Source of the DNA: Pseudomonas pergaminensis
GTDB lineage: Bacteria; Pseudomonadota; Gammaproteobacteria; Pseudomonadales; Pseudomonadaceae
Assembly (NCBI RefSeq): GCF_024112395.2
Contig: NZ_CP078013.2
Coordinates: 5,146,001 to 5,210,000, forward strand
Direction of reading: 5' to 3'
Length of the DNA: 64,000 nt
Positions 9,942 to 18,996 of the stretch are shown here, one piece after another (position 1 is the first letter of the stretch; every line of letters starts with the position of its first letter). A model generated the notes under the pieces. The model was not told the origin of the DNA. It did no database searches and worked only from the letters and a program-made list of their open reading frames with translations. Position numbers and translations under genes: made by a program.

Positions 9942-10279
9942 ACAATTTACAGAAGCACCGAGAAAGCGGCTCCAGCTCATTGACAGCCTCTGAATTTTAT
10001 GCAGAGACAAAAGACATTAAACCTGTAGACGCTGCAAATTGCGGGCCTATTATTCGCAAACCCTTCTAGCACGGCAAGTCTGGCGTTTAATCTTATTTCC
10101 GGGGGTGTCTAAAACGCGGTTTTTCGAGGCATGGGCGTAGCGCTTTGCCTCACGTTTGGGCGGCGGGTTACACATTTGCGCTCGACGGTAACATTCAGAA
10201 ATATCCCACAACACAATCCGATATTTATTGACCTTATGTAAGTCGTCCCACCCATGAGCAGCCTTGGAATGCAATCAAA

Positions 10280-10372
10280 CTGTGGGAGCGGGCTTGTTCG
10301 CGAAGGCGGTGTGTCAGTCAGCATATCAGCCAACTCATTACACCGCCTTCGCGAGCAAGCCCGCTCCCACAG
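10280..10372. repeat. REPIN of a second REP class (GCGGGCTTGTTCGCGAA type)
   Basis: Arms CTGTGGGAGCGGGCTTG and CAAGCCCGCTCCCACAG are reverse complements, with the pairing extending inward through TTCGCGAAGGCGGTGT / ACACCGCCTTCGCGAG. The core differs from the GCTGGCTTGCCTGCGAT class elsewhere in the window. It lies between the aotJ promoter region and the acsA terminator. The rest of the gap between aotJ and acsA holds only the ArgR site and that terminator. Confidence 0.93.
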
Positions 10373-10400
10373 CTGATCTTCAGTGTTTTTGAGAGCGCAT

Positions 10401-10436
10401 AAAAAAGCCCCATCCGGCCTACGCCGAATGGGGCTC
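10401..10436 (-). terminator. Rho-independent terminator of acsA
   Basis: Read on the minus strand, the stem AGCCCCAT...ATGGGGCT with inner GCC/GGC pairs is followed at once by TTTTTT. It starts about 18 bp after the acsA stop codon. Confidence 0.85.
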
Positions 10437-10453
10437 CATCGCTCAAATCTGCC

Positions 10454-12409
<1,956 letters not shown>

Positions 12410-12474
12410 CTTTCTTACCTCGGTGACATAGTTGTTGTTGTATGGCCCTGTTGTAGCCGGGGCGGGTCTATAGA

Positions 12475-12490
12475 ACCATTCGACGATGGT
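12475..12490. promoter_or_regulatory. Inverted repeat in acsA upstream region
   Basis: ACCAT-N6-ATGGT lies 66-81 bp before the acsA start, a plausible activator or repressor site. In pseudomonads acs is controlled by a two-component system (MxtR/ErdR, CrbSR-type), but I cannot match this repeat to a known consensus. The remainder of the acsA/DUF2790 gap (12410-12806) shows no gene. Confidence 0.35.
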
Positions 12491-12806
12491 AGTAACAAGC
12501 CCCTACAAATTGCCCTGATATGCCCCTGCACGGCTCTAGCCCGCGGGCCGTGGTGCTTTGCGCCTTTGTGAAAAAAGCTTTACCACAGGATTGTTACAAA
12601 AACCGCCAACAGTGTTTATCAAAAGTACGGGTATATGAATATAACCTGGCAGCCTAAAATCACTTCCGTCAACACGACACAGTGATTAACAACGCAACAG
12701 CCCCCACGAAGGCAACGTTAATCCGAACTTCCCAACTCTTAAGTTACACACGCGGCCTCACAAGGGCCCCGTGACCCCACTCGCCCTGAATAAGGTAAAT
12801 AGAGAA

Positions 12807-13076
12807 ATGAAAGCTTTAGTAGTTATGGCCCTCAGCAGCTTGTGCGCAACCGCCGCCCTGGCCGACGAAGCCCCGACTGACGTAGCTGGCCGGAACACCC
12901 CGATCGTTGAGGATTACACTTACAGCACCCACTTGGACGTCGCCAAAGTATTGTCCATGAGCAACATCCCGGAAGTATGCGAAGTTGTACCGGTGAAGAT
13001 GGAATATGAAGACTCACAAGGTCAGCGGCATATTCTTAATTACCATGTGATGGGCAATGGTTGCTCTAACGGGTAA
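12807..13076 (+). CDS. Small exported DUF2790 protein
   Basis: 89 residues from the ATG at 12807. A Sec signal peptide (MKALVVMALSSLCATAALA) is followed by a short mature domain typical of the Pseudomonas DUF2790 family: YSTHLDVAKVLSMS, EVCEVVPVKMEYEDSQG and a C-terminal YHVMGNGCSNG with two Cys likely to form a disulfide. These proteins are common in multiple copies in pseudomonads; the function is not established. It stands alone between acsA and nrdB. Confidence 0.85.
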   Translation: MKALVVMALSSLCATAALADEAPTDVAGRNTPIVEDYTYSTHLDVAKVLSMSNIPEVCEVVPVKMEYEDSQGQRHILNYHVMGNGCSNG

Positions 13077-13112
13077 TAACTTGATGCGTTCGATCTGAAC
13101 CTGATCTTATTC

Positions 13113-13136
13113 GCCGCAAGAAATCGTTCTTGCGGC
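13113..13136. other. Perfect 10-bp hairpin after the DUF2790 gene
   Basis: GCCGCAAGAA-ATCG-TTCTTGCGGC, 36 bp after the stop codon. There is no U-run, so it is only a possible terminator or a short palindromic repeat. Confidence 0.5.
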
Positions 13137-13296
13137 AAAGAACCGGCCCCCTCCGCCCCTCGCTGCGCCCCCTCGAAAAAAATCCTGCCGCTCGTCCCTC
13201 CGACCAACCCCAGCAAACCCGCGTCTTGGCCTGAAAAGTAGGCTTTTTGTCTGCGATCCGTGAGCATCCGCCGCAACACAAAGCCGATTTTTTCCC

Positions 13297-13302
13297 TATA
13301 AT
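13297..13302 (+). promoter_or_regulatory. Candidate -10 box for nrdB
   Basis: TATAAT in the 484-bp gap before nrdB, without a convincing -35. If used, it implies a 5' leader of roughly 250 nt. That leader contains a 9-bp stem (CCGTGTGAA 13492-13500 / TTCACACGG 13517-13525) just upstream of the ribosome-binding site. I see no good NrdR box. Confidence 0.35.
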
Positions 13303-13560
13303 GCGCGGGTAAATCGGGCCTGCAATATCCCTTTACACCGGGATGAAGAGCCAGACCTGAGGCCTCTCGCTGGAGCAAGCACCTAACGCTCCGCACCTCA
13401 AGCCTCACGCAGAGCACCCGTAACCCTATTCCGTTTAATGCGTGCGCTAGCTGCAACAAACGATTCCTTAAGATCCACCGCGGCCTCAGGGCCGTGTGAA
13501 CACCCAACCATCCGGTTTCACACGGGCACCTTTGAGCCCTCACGCAGGAGACGACACGTC

Positions 13561-14811
13561 ATGCTGAGCTGGGACGAATTCGACAAAGAAGAAGAAGGCG
13601 AAGTAGCCACCAAAGGCGCCAACGCCGGCCACGCCACCGAAGCCAACATGGACCGCCTCGACGGCGCCGGCGCTGCCGCCGCCATCGAAGCCCGCGCCGT
13701 CACTGCCAGTGACTCCGCCGCCATCGTGCGCGCCAAGGCCGCCCTCGACAAACTCGACGTCGCCGAAGGCCTCGCCGAGCTGGAAGGCTCCGCCGCCCGC
13801 GTCGCCGTTGACGAAAAGCGCATGATCAACTGCCGCGCCGACCTCAACCAGCTCGTACCCTTCAAGTACGACTGGGCCTGGCAAAAGTACCTCGACGGCT
13901 GCGCCAACCACTGGATGCCGCAAGAGGTCAACATGACCGCCGACATCGCGCTGTGGAAAAACCCTGAAGGCCTGACCGACGACGAACGTCGCATCGTCAT
14001 GCGCAACCTCGGCTTCTTCTCCACCGCCGACTCCCTGGTGGCCAACAACCTCGTGCTGGCCGTGTACCGCTTGATCACCAACCCGGAGTGCCGCCAGTAC
14101 ATCCTGCGCCAGGCCTTCGAGGAAGCGATCCACACCCACGCCTACCAGTACTGCATCGAATCGTTGGCCATGGATGAAGGCGAGATCTTCAACATGTACC
14201 ACGAGATTCCATCGGTCGCTAAAAAAGCCGCCTGGGGCCTCAAGTACACCCGTTCGATCTCCGATCCGAAGTTCGAAACCGGCACCGTCGAGACCGACAA
14301 AGAGCTGCTGCGCAACCTGGTCGCCTACTACTGCGTCCTGGAAGGCATCTTCTTCTACTGCGGCTTCACTCAGATCCTGTCGATGGGCCGTCGCAACAAA
14401 ATGACCGGCGTCGCCGAGCAGTTCCAGTACATCCTGCGCGACGAGTCGATGCACCTGAACTTCGGTATCGACGTGATCAACCAGATCAAAATCGAAAACC
14501 CACACCTGTGGGATGCCGAGATGAAGGAAGAAGCGACCCAAATGATCCTGCAAGGGACTCAACTGGAGATCGAATACGCGCGCGACACCATGCCGCGCGG
14601 CGTGCTGGGCATGAACGCGGCGATGATGGAGGACTACCTCAAGTTCATCGCCAACCGTCGTCTGTCGCAGATTGGCTTGAAGGAAGAGTATCCGGGGACG
14701 ACTAACCCGTTCCCGTGGATGAGCGAGATCATGGACTTGAAGAAAGAGAAGAATTTCTTTGAGACTCGGGTGATTGAGTATCAGACGGGTGGGGCGTTGA
14801 GCTGGGATTAA
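13561..14811 (+). CDS. nrdB: Class Ia ribonucleoside-diphosphate reductase beta subunit
   Basis: 416 residues from the ATG at 13561, with GGAG ahead; the upstream in-frame extension has no family resemblance. It makes the diferric-tyrosyl radical used by NrdA to reduce ribonucleotides. The ferritin-like fold is evident, with iron ligands in [15 protein letters not shown] and [13 protein letters not shown]. The first ~90 residues are an Ala/Glu-rich N-terminal extension typical of the Pseudomonas protein. nrdA, adjacent in P. aeruginosa, is not next to it here. Confidence 0.95.
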   Translation: MLSWDEFDKEEEGEVATKGANAGHATEANMDRLDGAGAAAAIEARAVTASDSAAIVRAKAALDKLDVAEGLAELEGSAARVAVDEKRMINCRADLNQLVPFKYDWAWQKYLDGCANHWMPQEVNMTADIALWKNPEGLTDDERRIVMRNLGFFSTADSLVANNLVLAVYRLITNPECRQYILRQAFEEAIHTHAYQYCIESLAMDEGEIFNMYHEIPSVAKKAAWGLKYTRSISDPKFETGTVETDKELLRNLVAYYCVLEGIFFYCGFTQILSMGRRNKMTGVAEQFQYILRDESMHLNFGIDVINQIKIENPHLWDAEMKEEATQMILQGTQLEIEYARDTMPRGVLGMNAAMMEDYLKFIANRRLSQIGLKEEYPGTTNPFPWMSEIMDLKKEKNFFETRVIEYQTGGALSWD

Positions 14812-14863
14812 TTTCCGAGCCAGCGAATTTTTCAGGCTTGAGCGAATAGCTAAGACCTGCGAG

Positions 14864-14891
14864 AAAGCCCTGATCTGTTCAGGGCTTTTTT
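14864..14891 (+). terminator. Rho-independent terminator of nrdB
   Basis: Stem AAAGCCCTGA / TCAGGGCTTT with a 5-nt loop, running into a T-run (TTTTTTTGT). It lies 53 bp after the nrdB stop. Confidence 0.88.
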
Positions 14892-15120
14892 GTATTCAAC
14901 GAATAAACTGAAACCTCACGCGAACGTCACCCACAGAGTGACTGATGCAGACTTCCTACTGGACGGTCGCGCCCGCAAAGACCTACACCTTACGCGCGAG
15001 CTAACCACAATCACAAAGCTATAGCTTACCGGGCTTCGTCTCACGACTGTAGACCGGCGAATATCCGCAGGTGGGTCGGTAAAAGCTAGGTTTCAGTCCC
15101 TTATTGGTCGCTTGGATACT

Positions 15121-15212
15121 GGGGCGAGCTCCACGCCCCGCCGTGCATCTGTACACGGTGAACCTCGGTCCCTCTTTCCGAGGTTCATTTCTTGCCGAGT
15201 ACCTAGTGAACC
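15121..15212. other. Run of tandem hairpins next to IS element, nature unknown
   Basis: Three hairpins follow each other almost without spacers: GGGGCG/CGCCCC (15121-15139), CCGTG/CACGG (15141-15158) and a perfect 10-bp stem TGAACCTCGG/CCGAGGTTCA (15159-15187). A second TGAACC at 15207-15212 can compete for GGTTCA at 15182-15187. No protein gene is supported between the nrdB terminator and the IS (14892-15224). It could be a small RNA, a replication or recombination site of a lost mobile element, or a broken gene remnant. Confidence 0.5.
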
Positions 15213-15242
15213 GTTACCATTTATTGAATCGCCCCGGATTCT

Positions 15243-16124
15243 CTAGACACCTTGCAAGCTCATTGCGTAACGCTTTTCAAACTCTACCGGTGACAGCTGA
15301 TTGTTGAAACCATGGCGGCGTTTTACGTTGTAGAACATCTCGATGTAATCGAACACATCACTACGAGCATCTTCCCGCGTGATGTAGATTTTTCGCTTGA
15401 TCCGTTCCCGTTTTAGAAGCTGGAAAAAGCTCTCGGCCACGGCGTTGTCATGACAGTTGCCTCGGCGACTCATGCTGGCAACCAAATTGTTTGCGCTCAA
15501 AAAGCTGCGCCAGTCGGAGCTGCTGTACTGGCTGCCCTGGTCGGAATGAACCATCACCTCTTGCTTCGGTTTACGCCTCCAAACCGCCATCAACAACGCA
15601 TCAATAGCCAAATCACTGGTCATCTGCGCCTTCATTGACCAGCCAACGACCTGACGAGAAAACAGATCCAGCACCACCGCCAAATACAACCAGCCTTCAT
15701 ACGTACGAATGTAGGTGATGTCGGTGACCCAAACCTTGTTGGGTTCCACGACATCGAACTGGCGCTTCAGCAAATTGGGTGAGGCGACCGCTGGCTTACC
15801 GCCGTACTTTCCAGGGCGGCGTCGATAACCTGTCTGAGAGCGCAGCCCTTCAAGACGCATCAGCCTTGCCACGCGATGGCGCCCGCAAACTTCACCGACC
15901 TCGCGCAGATCGTCATGGATTTTGCGATAGCCATAAACGCCGCCACTTTCCAGCCATGAATGCTTGATCAAACCCAGCAGTCGCTGGTTGTCTTTGGCGC
16001 GTGCAGATTGCGGCTCAGACAACCAGGCGTAATAGCCACTTGGATGGACTTTCAGCGTCAGGCAAAGCCGTCGAATGGAATAGTCGCCGGCTCGCTGCTT
16101 GATAAAGGCGTACTTCAACCGCAC
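15243..16124 (-). CDS. IS3-family transposase OrfB (DDE integrase domain)
   Basis: 293 residues. An HTH_21-type N-terminal region (YSIRRLCLTLKVHPSGYYAWL) precedes the rve integrase core with the catalytic triad in WVTDITYI (D), MVHSDQGSQY (D) and the E of HDNAVAESFFQLLKRE. It looks intact. It is normally made as an OrfAB fusion by -1 frameshifting, and OrfB alone may also be translated. Its 3' end reaches into the left inverted repeat. Confidence 0.93.
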   Translation of the reverse strand: MRLKYAFIKQRAGDYSIRRLCLTLKVHPSGYYAWLSEPQSARAKDNQRLLGLIKHSWLESGGVYGYRKIHDDLREVGEVCGRHRVARLMRLEGLRSQTGYRRRPGKYGGKPAVASPNLLKRQFDVVEPNKVWVTDITYIRTYEGWLYLAVVLDLFSRQVVGWSMKAQMTSDLAIDALLMAVWRRKPKQEVMVHSDQGSQYSSSDWRSFLSANNLVASMSRRGNCHDNAVAESFFQLLKRERIKRKIYITREDARSDVFDYIEMFYNVKRRHGFNNQLSPVEFEKRYAMSLQGV

Positions 16125-16393
16125 TCCTTGGCAAAGTACGCGGCGGCCTTTTTTAAGATATCTCGCTCTTCAGTGACGCGCTTGAGCTCCGCTCGCAGAC
16201 GACGCAGTTCAGCGTGTTGATCATCGTCTTGCTGTCGTTCTTCTAGAGGTTTGCTGTAGCGCTTTATCCAGGCATAGAGGCTATGCGTCGACACACCAAG
16301 ACGTGCTGCCACCTCAGCGACAGGCAGCTTCTTTTCGGCCACTTGATTGACCGCTTGGATTTTGAATTCTTCGGGATAACGTGGGTTGCTCAT
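16115..16393 (-). CDS. IS3-family transposase OrfA (HTH, leucine-zipper)
   Basis: 92 residues. The helix-turn-helix (VAEVAARLGVSTHSLYAWIKRY) binds the IS ends, and a coiled-coil stretch follows (ELRRLRAELKRVTEERDILKKA). The codons ATC-TTA-AAA-AAG near the end contain A6G (minus strand, 16154 to 16148). This is the usual IS3 -1 frameshift motif and lies upstream of the overlap with orfB. Confidence 0.92.
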   Translation of the reverse strand: MSNPRYPEEFKIQAVNQVAEKKLPVAEVAARLGVSTHSLYAWIKRYSKPLEERQQDDDQHAELRRLRAELKRVTEERDILKKAAAYFAKECG

Positions 16394-16612
16394 GGCACCT
16401 CCTAATTGGCCTCAGTTTAAGGCAAAGAGGTGTCTACGAAACCCGAGGCGATTCAATGCTCCATTGATCACACCTAAAACGTGGATAACAATCACGTAGC
16501 AATGACTCCAGCGGGAAAACCCTGCTAGATTCTCTGAGGGGAATAGATGTACAAAAACCAAGGGCGAGGATCTGCCTCGTCTAAAAACATTTCTTCATTG
16601 GGCAAGCCCTGA

Positions 16613-17059
16613 ATGAGTGCAGACATCGTCACACACGAACAACGCTCTCAAAACATGTCCAGAATTAAAGGAAAAAATACAAAGCCCGAAATGATTGTTC
16701 GGTCGGCGTGCTATGAGCTGGGGCTTCGCTATCGTCTACACCGAAAGGACCTACCGGGAACGCCAGACTTGGTATTCTCGAAGCACCGATTATGTTTATT
16801 CGTTCACGGCTGTTTCTGGCACAGGCACCCCGGATGTAAATACGCATATACGCCCAAAAGCAGATTAGATTTTTGGTTACCTAAGCTCGCAAAAAACGTT
16901 GAGAGAGATACGAAGGCTCGGCGAGCACTTGAAGCAGCAGGTTGGCGTGTATCGATCATCTGGGAATGCCAGACAAAAAACAGAGATGCTTTGCGAACTG
17001 AAATCCAAAAAATGATCGACCCCGAACTCGATAGTCAGCGCCCCACCGCTGAAATATGA
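16613..17059 (+). CDS. vsr: Very short patch repair endonuclease Vsr, orphan
   Basis: 148 residues, standard Vsr length. The enzyme nicks 5' of the T in T:G mismatches produced by deamination of 5-methylcytosine. Seen: QRSQNMSRIKGKNTKPE at the N terminus, the catalytic Asp in GTPDLVF, the HGCFWHRHPGC metal/His motif, and the C-terminal WRVSIIWEC. A cytosine-5 methyltransferase is normally next to vsr, but none is in this window. The IS lies directly upstream. Base composition looks lower in GC than in neighbouring genes, suggesting transfer. The first ATG is used; an internal start at MSRIKG is possible. Confidence 0.92.
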   Translation: MSADIVTHEQRSQNMSRIKGKNTKPEMIVRSACYELGLRYRLHRKDLPGTPDLVFSKHRLCLFVHGCFWHRHPGCKYAYTPKSRLDFWLPKLAKNVERDTKARRALEAAGWRVSIIWECQTKNRDALRTEIQKMIDPELDSQRPTAEI

Positions 17060-17147
17060 TGAATAATGTTGATAGCGTGACCACCTTCAACCGCCCACCT
17101 ACCCACTCAACTCGGCGCCTAAGAAACGCCTCAACCAGAGCGGTCCT

Positions 17148-17176
17148 CCGCACCCGACAGCCATGCGGCTTTTTTT
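17148..17176 (+). terminator. Possible terminator after vsr
   Basis: Short stem CCGCA/TGCGG followed by CTTTTTTT. The stem is weak. Confidence 0.4.
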
Positions 17177-17204
17177 CGCCAGCGGTTTCTCTACGTCTGT
17201 GAAA

Positions 17205-17330
17205 AAATCCCCGTTATGTCGGGAGTGGGCGAATACAAGACCCGAAAGGGGAATATGTCCGGCCCGTCTCTGGTGGGTTTCTTAGCTCCCGACACCCATA
17301 ACGCATGCCCTAAGAAAGCAACCAGAGGTA
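17205..17330 (+). ncRNA. Structured leader resembling C4 antisense RNA of phage P1/P7 immI
   Basis: A long stem joins GTTATGTCGGGAG (17213-17225) with CTCCCGACA-CC-CATAAC (17286-17302). An inner CCCGAAAGGG hairpin lies in the loop. The loop segment 17268-17285 (CTCTGGTGGGTTTCTTAG) is complementary in 16 of 18 positions to 17310-17327 (CTAAGAAAGCAACCAGAG). That target ends at the AGAGG ribosome-binding site of the 30-codon ORF at 17337. In P1/P7, c4 RNA pairs in this way with the leader of icd and blocks icd and the coupled antirepressor gene ant. The complementarity is read from sequence; the functional analogy is inference. Confidence 0.55.
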
Positions 17331-17336
17331 ACGGAA

Positions 17337-17429
17337 ATGCCTGGATACTTTGCATCCCCTGCGCAGGTTATTCGCAGCACCTGCGCCATTTCTCAAACAC
17401 GCTCCGGCTCGGAGGTGTGTCATGCATGA
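17337..17429 (+). CDS. 30-residue leader ORF overlapping the BRO-N gene (icd-like position)
   Basis: ATG at 17337 with AGAGG 8 bases ahead. It encodes MPGYFASPAQVIRSTCAISQ followed by ten more residues and stops at 17427-17429, eight bases past the start codon of the BRO-N gene. The strong ribosome-binding site, the overlap and the complementary leader argue that it is translated and couples translation of the next gene, like icd in P1. The peptide itself has no recognised domain. Confidence 0.5.
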   Translation: MPGYFASPAQVIRSTCAISQTRSGSEVCHA

Positions 17430-17946
17430 ACCTACAGTCTTTACCCGCCAAAACCTGCAGCTGCATGCCCTGCTTCTAGAGAACCAGCCATGGTTCTGTG
17501 CTCGCGATCTTGGTCGCCTGATGGGGCTGTATCTCGCAGAGCGAATGGTGAGCAAGCTCGACAAGGATCAGCGGCAGACGCTGGAAATCTGTTATCACGG
17601 TCAGCCTGAAAACATGCTGATGCTCAGCGAGTCCGGCTTCTATGCATTGCTGGTGTATCACTACTCACCAGGGCATCGCTTGTTGCGTGAATGGCTGACT
17701 CATCAAGTGGTGGCGACTTTGCGTGATAAGCATCAACCACGATCTACAGACCGTCCAATGTTGAACTTGCTGGACTGGCCGGAGATGTCGTTGAGTCTTC
17801 TACATTGGCAGGATGAAGGTTGGATTCGATTACGAGATATGCCGTATATGTTGCTCAACAGGACTCGCCGACGAGCGCCACCGAGTAAGACTTGGTTTCA
17901 AAAAATGGCAGAGCGTTTCCAGCCATCCGGCCATTCAACACTCTGA
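17422..17946 (+). CDS. BRO-N domain phage antirepressor-like protein
   Basis: 174 residues from the ATG at 17422, six bases after GGAGG. The BRO-N (Bro family N-terminal) fold covers residues ~10-110: WFCARDLGRLMGL, LSESGFYALLVYHYSPGHRLLREWLTHQVVATLR. The C-terminal ~65 residues are short and basic, with no clear effector or KilA-C domain. In phages, BRO-N proteins act as antirepressors or DNA-binding regulators; no other phage gene is nearby, so this looks domesticated. It is translationally linked to the 30-codon leader ORF. Cellular role unknown. Confidence 0.82.
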   Translation: MHEPTVFTRQNLQLHALLLENQPWFCARDLGRLMGLYLAERMVSKLDKDQRQTLEICYHGQPENMLMLSESGFYALLVYHYSPGHRLLREWLTHQVVATLRDKHQPRSTDRPMLNLLDWPEMSLSLLHWQDEGWIRLRDMPYMLLNRTRRRAPPSKTWFQKMAERFQPSGHSTL

Positions 17947-18209
17947 AATCCCAAAGGTAGTCCGACCGGGCTGATGCTCAGACGGAGCACCTACATTCCT
18001 TTCCCAGCCCGCGCTGTAACAATGCGGGACGCCTTCCTACGTTCATTCCTATGCCCGACCGGGTAAACTCCCCTGATCATTGCCAGCAAAAGCACAACAT
18101 CACTAAATCTGGCTGATCTGAATTGCATAACCGTTATCAGCCTGAACCCATGCAGTGGGCACCAGTCACACAGTTATGAGAACCCGCTCCAAACGATCAA
18201 GGACCACCC

Positions 18210-18866
18210 GTGAACCCAGACATGCTCGAAGCCGGCCCCGCTGACGCCAAAGTACTCTCCGTCTTTGACTTCGACGGCACCCTGACCCACCACGACAGTT
18301 TCGTGCCCTTCCTCAAGTTTGCCTTTGGCACCGGTGAGTTTTATGGCCGGATGGTCAAGCTGGCGGTGCCGGGGCTGCGCTTTCTGGTGCGGCAGATCAG
18401 CCGGGATGAGTTGAAGGCGCAGTTGATCCGCACCTTTATGACTGGGGTGCAGAAGACGTGGGTGCAGCAGAAGGCCGAGGAGTATTGCCAGCGCAACTGG
18501 GCGCGGTTGATGCGCCCGGCGGGGGTGCTTTCGGTGGAGCAGGAGTTGGGCTCCGGAGCGGAGGTCACGCTGTGTTCGGCGTCACCGGCGTTGGTGTTGC
18601 AGCCGTTTGCGAATCGGCTCGGGATCAAGTTGATTGGGACTGAGCTGGAGGTGGTCGACGGGGTGTTGACCGGTAAGCTCACTGGGAACAACTGCCGCTG
18701 TGAGAACAAGGTGCTGCGACTTGAAGCGGTGTACGGGGATTTGGGCGAGTATCGGTTGCGGGCCTGGGGCGATACGCGTGGGGATCGGGAGTTGTTGGCG
18801 GCGGCGCAGGATGCGCATTTTCGGCATTTTCATGCGAAGAAGAAGCGGGCTCGGTTGCAGCGGTGA
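18210..18866 (+). CDS. HAD-IB family phosphatase (phosphoserine-phosphatase-like)
   Basis: 218 residues from a GTG at 18210, with AAGGA ahead; an ATG four codons in is the alternative. Motif I is DFDGTLT (two Asp nucleophile/acid). Motif II Ser lies in TLCSASPALVL, motif III Lys in CENKVLRLE, and motif IV is WGDTRGDRELL. A helical cap lies between motifs I and II. This arrangement is that of the HAD-superfamily IB hydrolases that act on small phosphate monoesters or lysophosphatidate. The substrate cannot be told. A 263-bp gap to the BRO-N gene shows nothing I recognise. Confidence 0.85.
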   Translation: MNPDMLEAGPADAKVLSVFDFDGTLTHHDSFVPFLKFAFGTGEFYGRMVKLAVPGLRFLVRQISRDELKAQLIRTFMTGVQKTWVQQKAEEYCQRNWARLMRPAGVLSVEQELGSGAEVTLCSASPALVLQPFANRLGIKLIGTELEVVDGVLTGKLTGNNCRCENKVLRLEAVYGDLGEYRLRAWGDTRGDRELLAAAQDAHFRHFHAKKKRARLQR

Positions 18867-18888
18867 TGCGGTGGTGGGGTTAGCGGGT

Positions 18889-18932
18889 AAATCCTTCGCA
18901 GCCTCGCTGGGGCTCGACAGCTCCCACATTTG
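18889..18932. repeat. Solo REP-like repeat, left copy flanking fic
   Basis: A 44-bp unit with core CCTTCGCAGCCTCGCTGGGG and end CTCCCACATTTGA. It recurs in the same orientation at 20731-20774 with about four differences, so the fic gene lies between two direct copies. Confidence 0.75.
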
Positions 18933-18952
18933 AGCGGATGAGCACCGAGGGG

Positions 18953-18981
18953 CGCGCACTAGCATGGGGTGCTAGTGCGCG
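18953..18981. other. Perfect 12-bp hairpin between convergent HAD and fic genes
   Basis: CGCGCACTAGCA-TGGGG-TGCTAGTGCGCG. It has no U-run in either direction. Its place 16 bp after the fic stop suggests a transcript end or RNA-stabilising structure. Confidence 0.5.
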
Positions 18982-18996
18982 GATGGCCCATTCCGA

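Larger units (their letters stand above)
15225..16455 (-). mobile_element. Complete IS3-family insertion sequence (IS51-like group)
   Basis: About 1.23 kb bounded by imperfect 27-bp terminal inverted repeats. The left end begins TGAATCGCCCCGGATT and ends TAGACACC; the right end is its near reverse complement ending GGCGATTCA. It carries the two overlapping IS3 frames orfA and orfB and an A6G slippery site. I find no matching 3-4 bp target duplication in the flanks (TAT on the left, ATG on the right), which suggests recombination or a flanking deletion. Confidence 0.92.

Noticed and set aside
9768..10010. Longer aotJ with an 81-residue N-terminal extension
   Set aside because: A good signal peptide starts at 9767 with a GGAG site; the extension would bury it.
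13438..13560. N-terminal extension of nrdB by 41 codons
   Set aside because: The sequence is unlike NrdB N termini and has no ribosome-binding site, while the ATG at 13561 has GGAG and gives the normal length.
15121..15212. Group II intron domain V or tRNA-like fold
   Set aside because: No conserved domain V sequence and no acceptor/T-arm pattern was found.
15104..15307. 67-codon frame covering the hairpin region and the left IS end
   Set aside because: It crosses the IS boundary and overlaps the orfB 3' end, so it cannot be an original gene.
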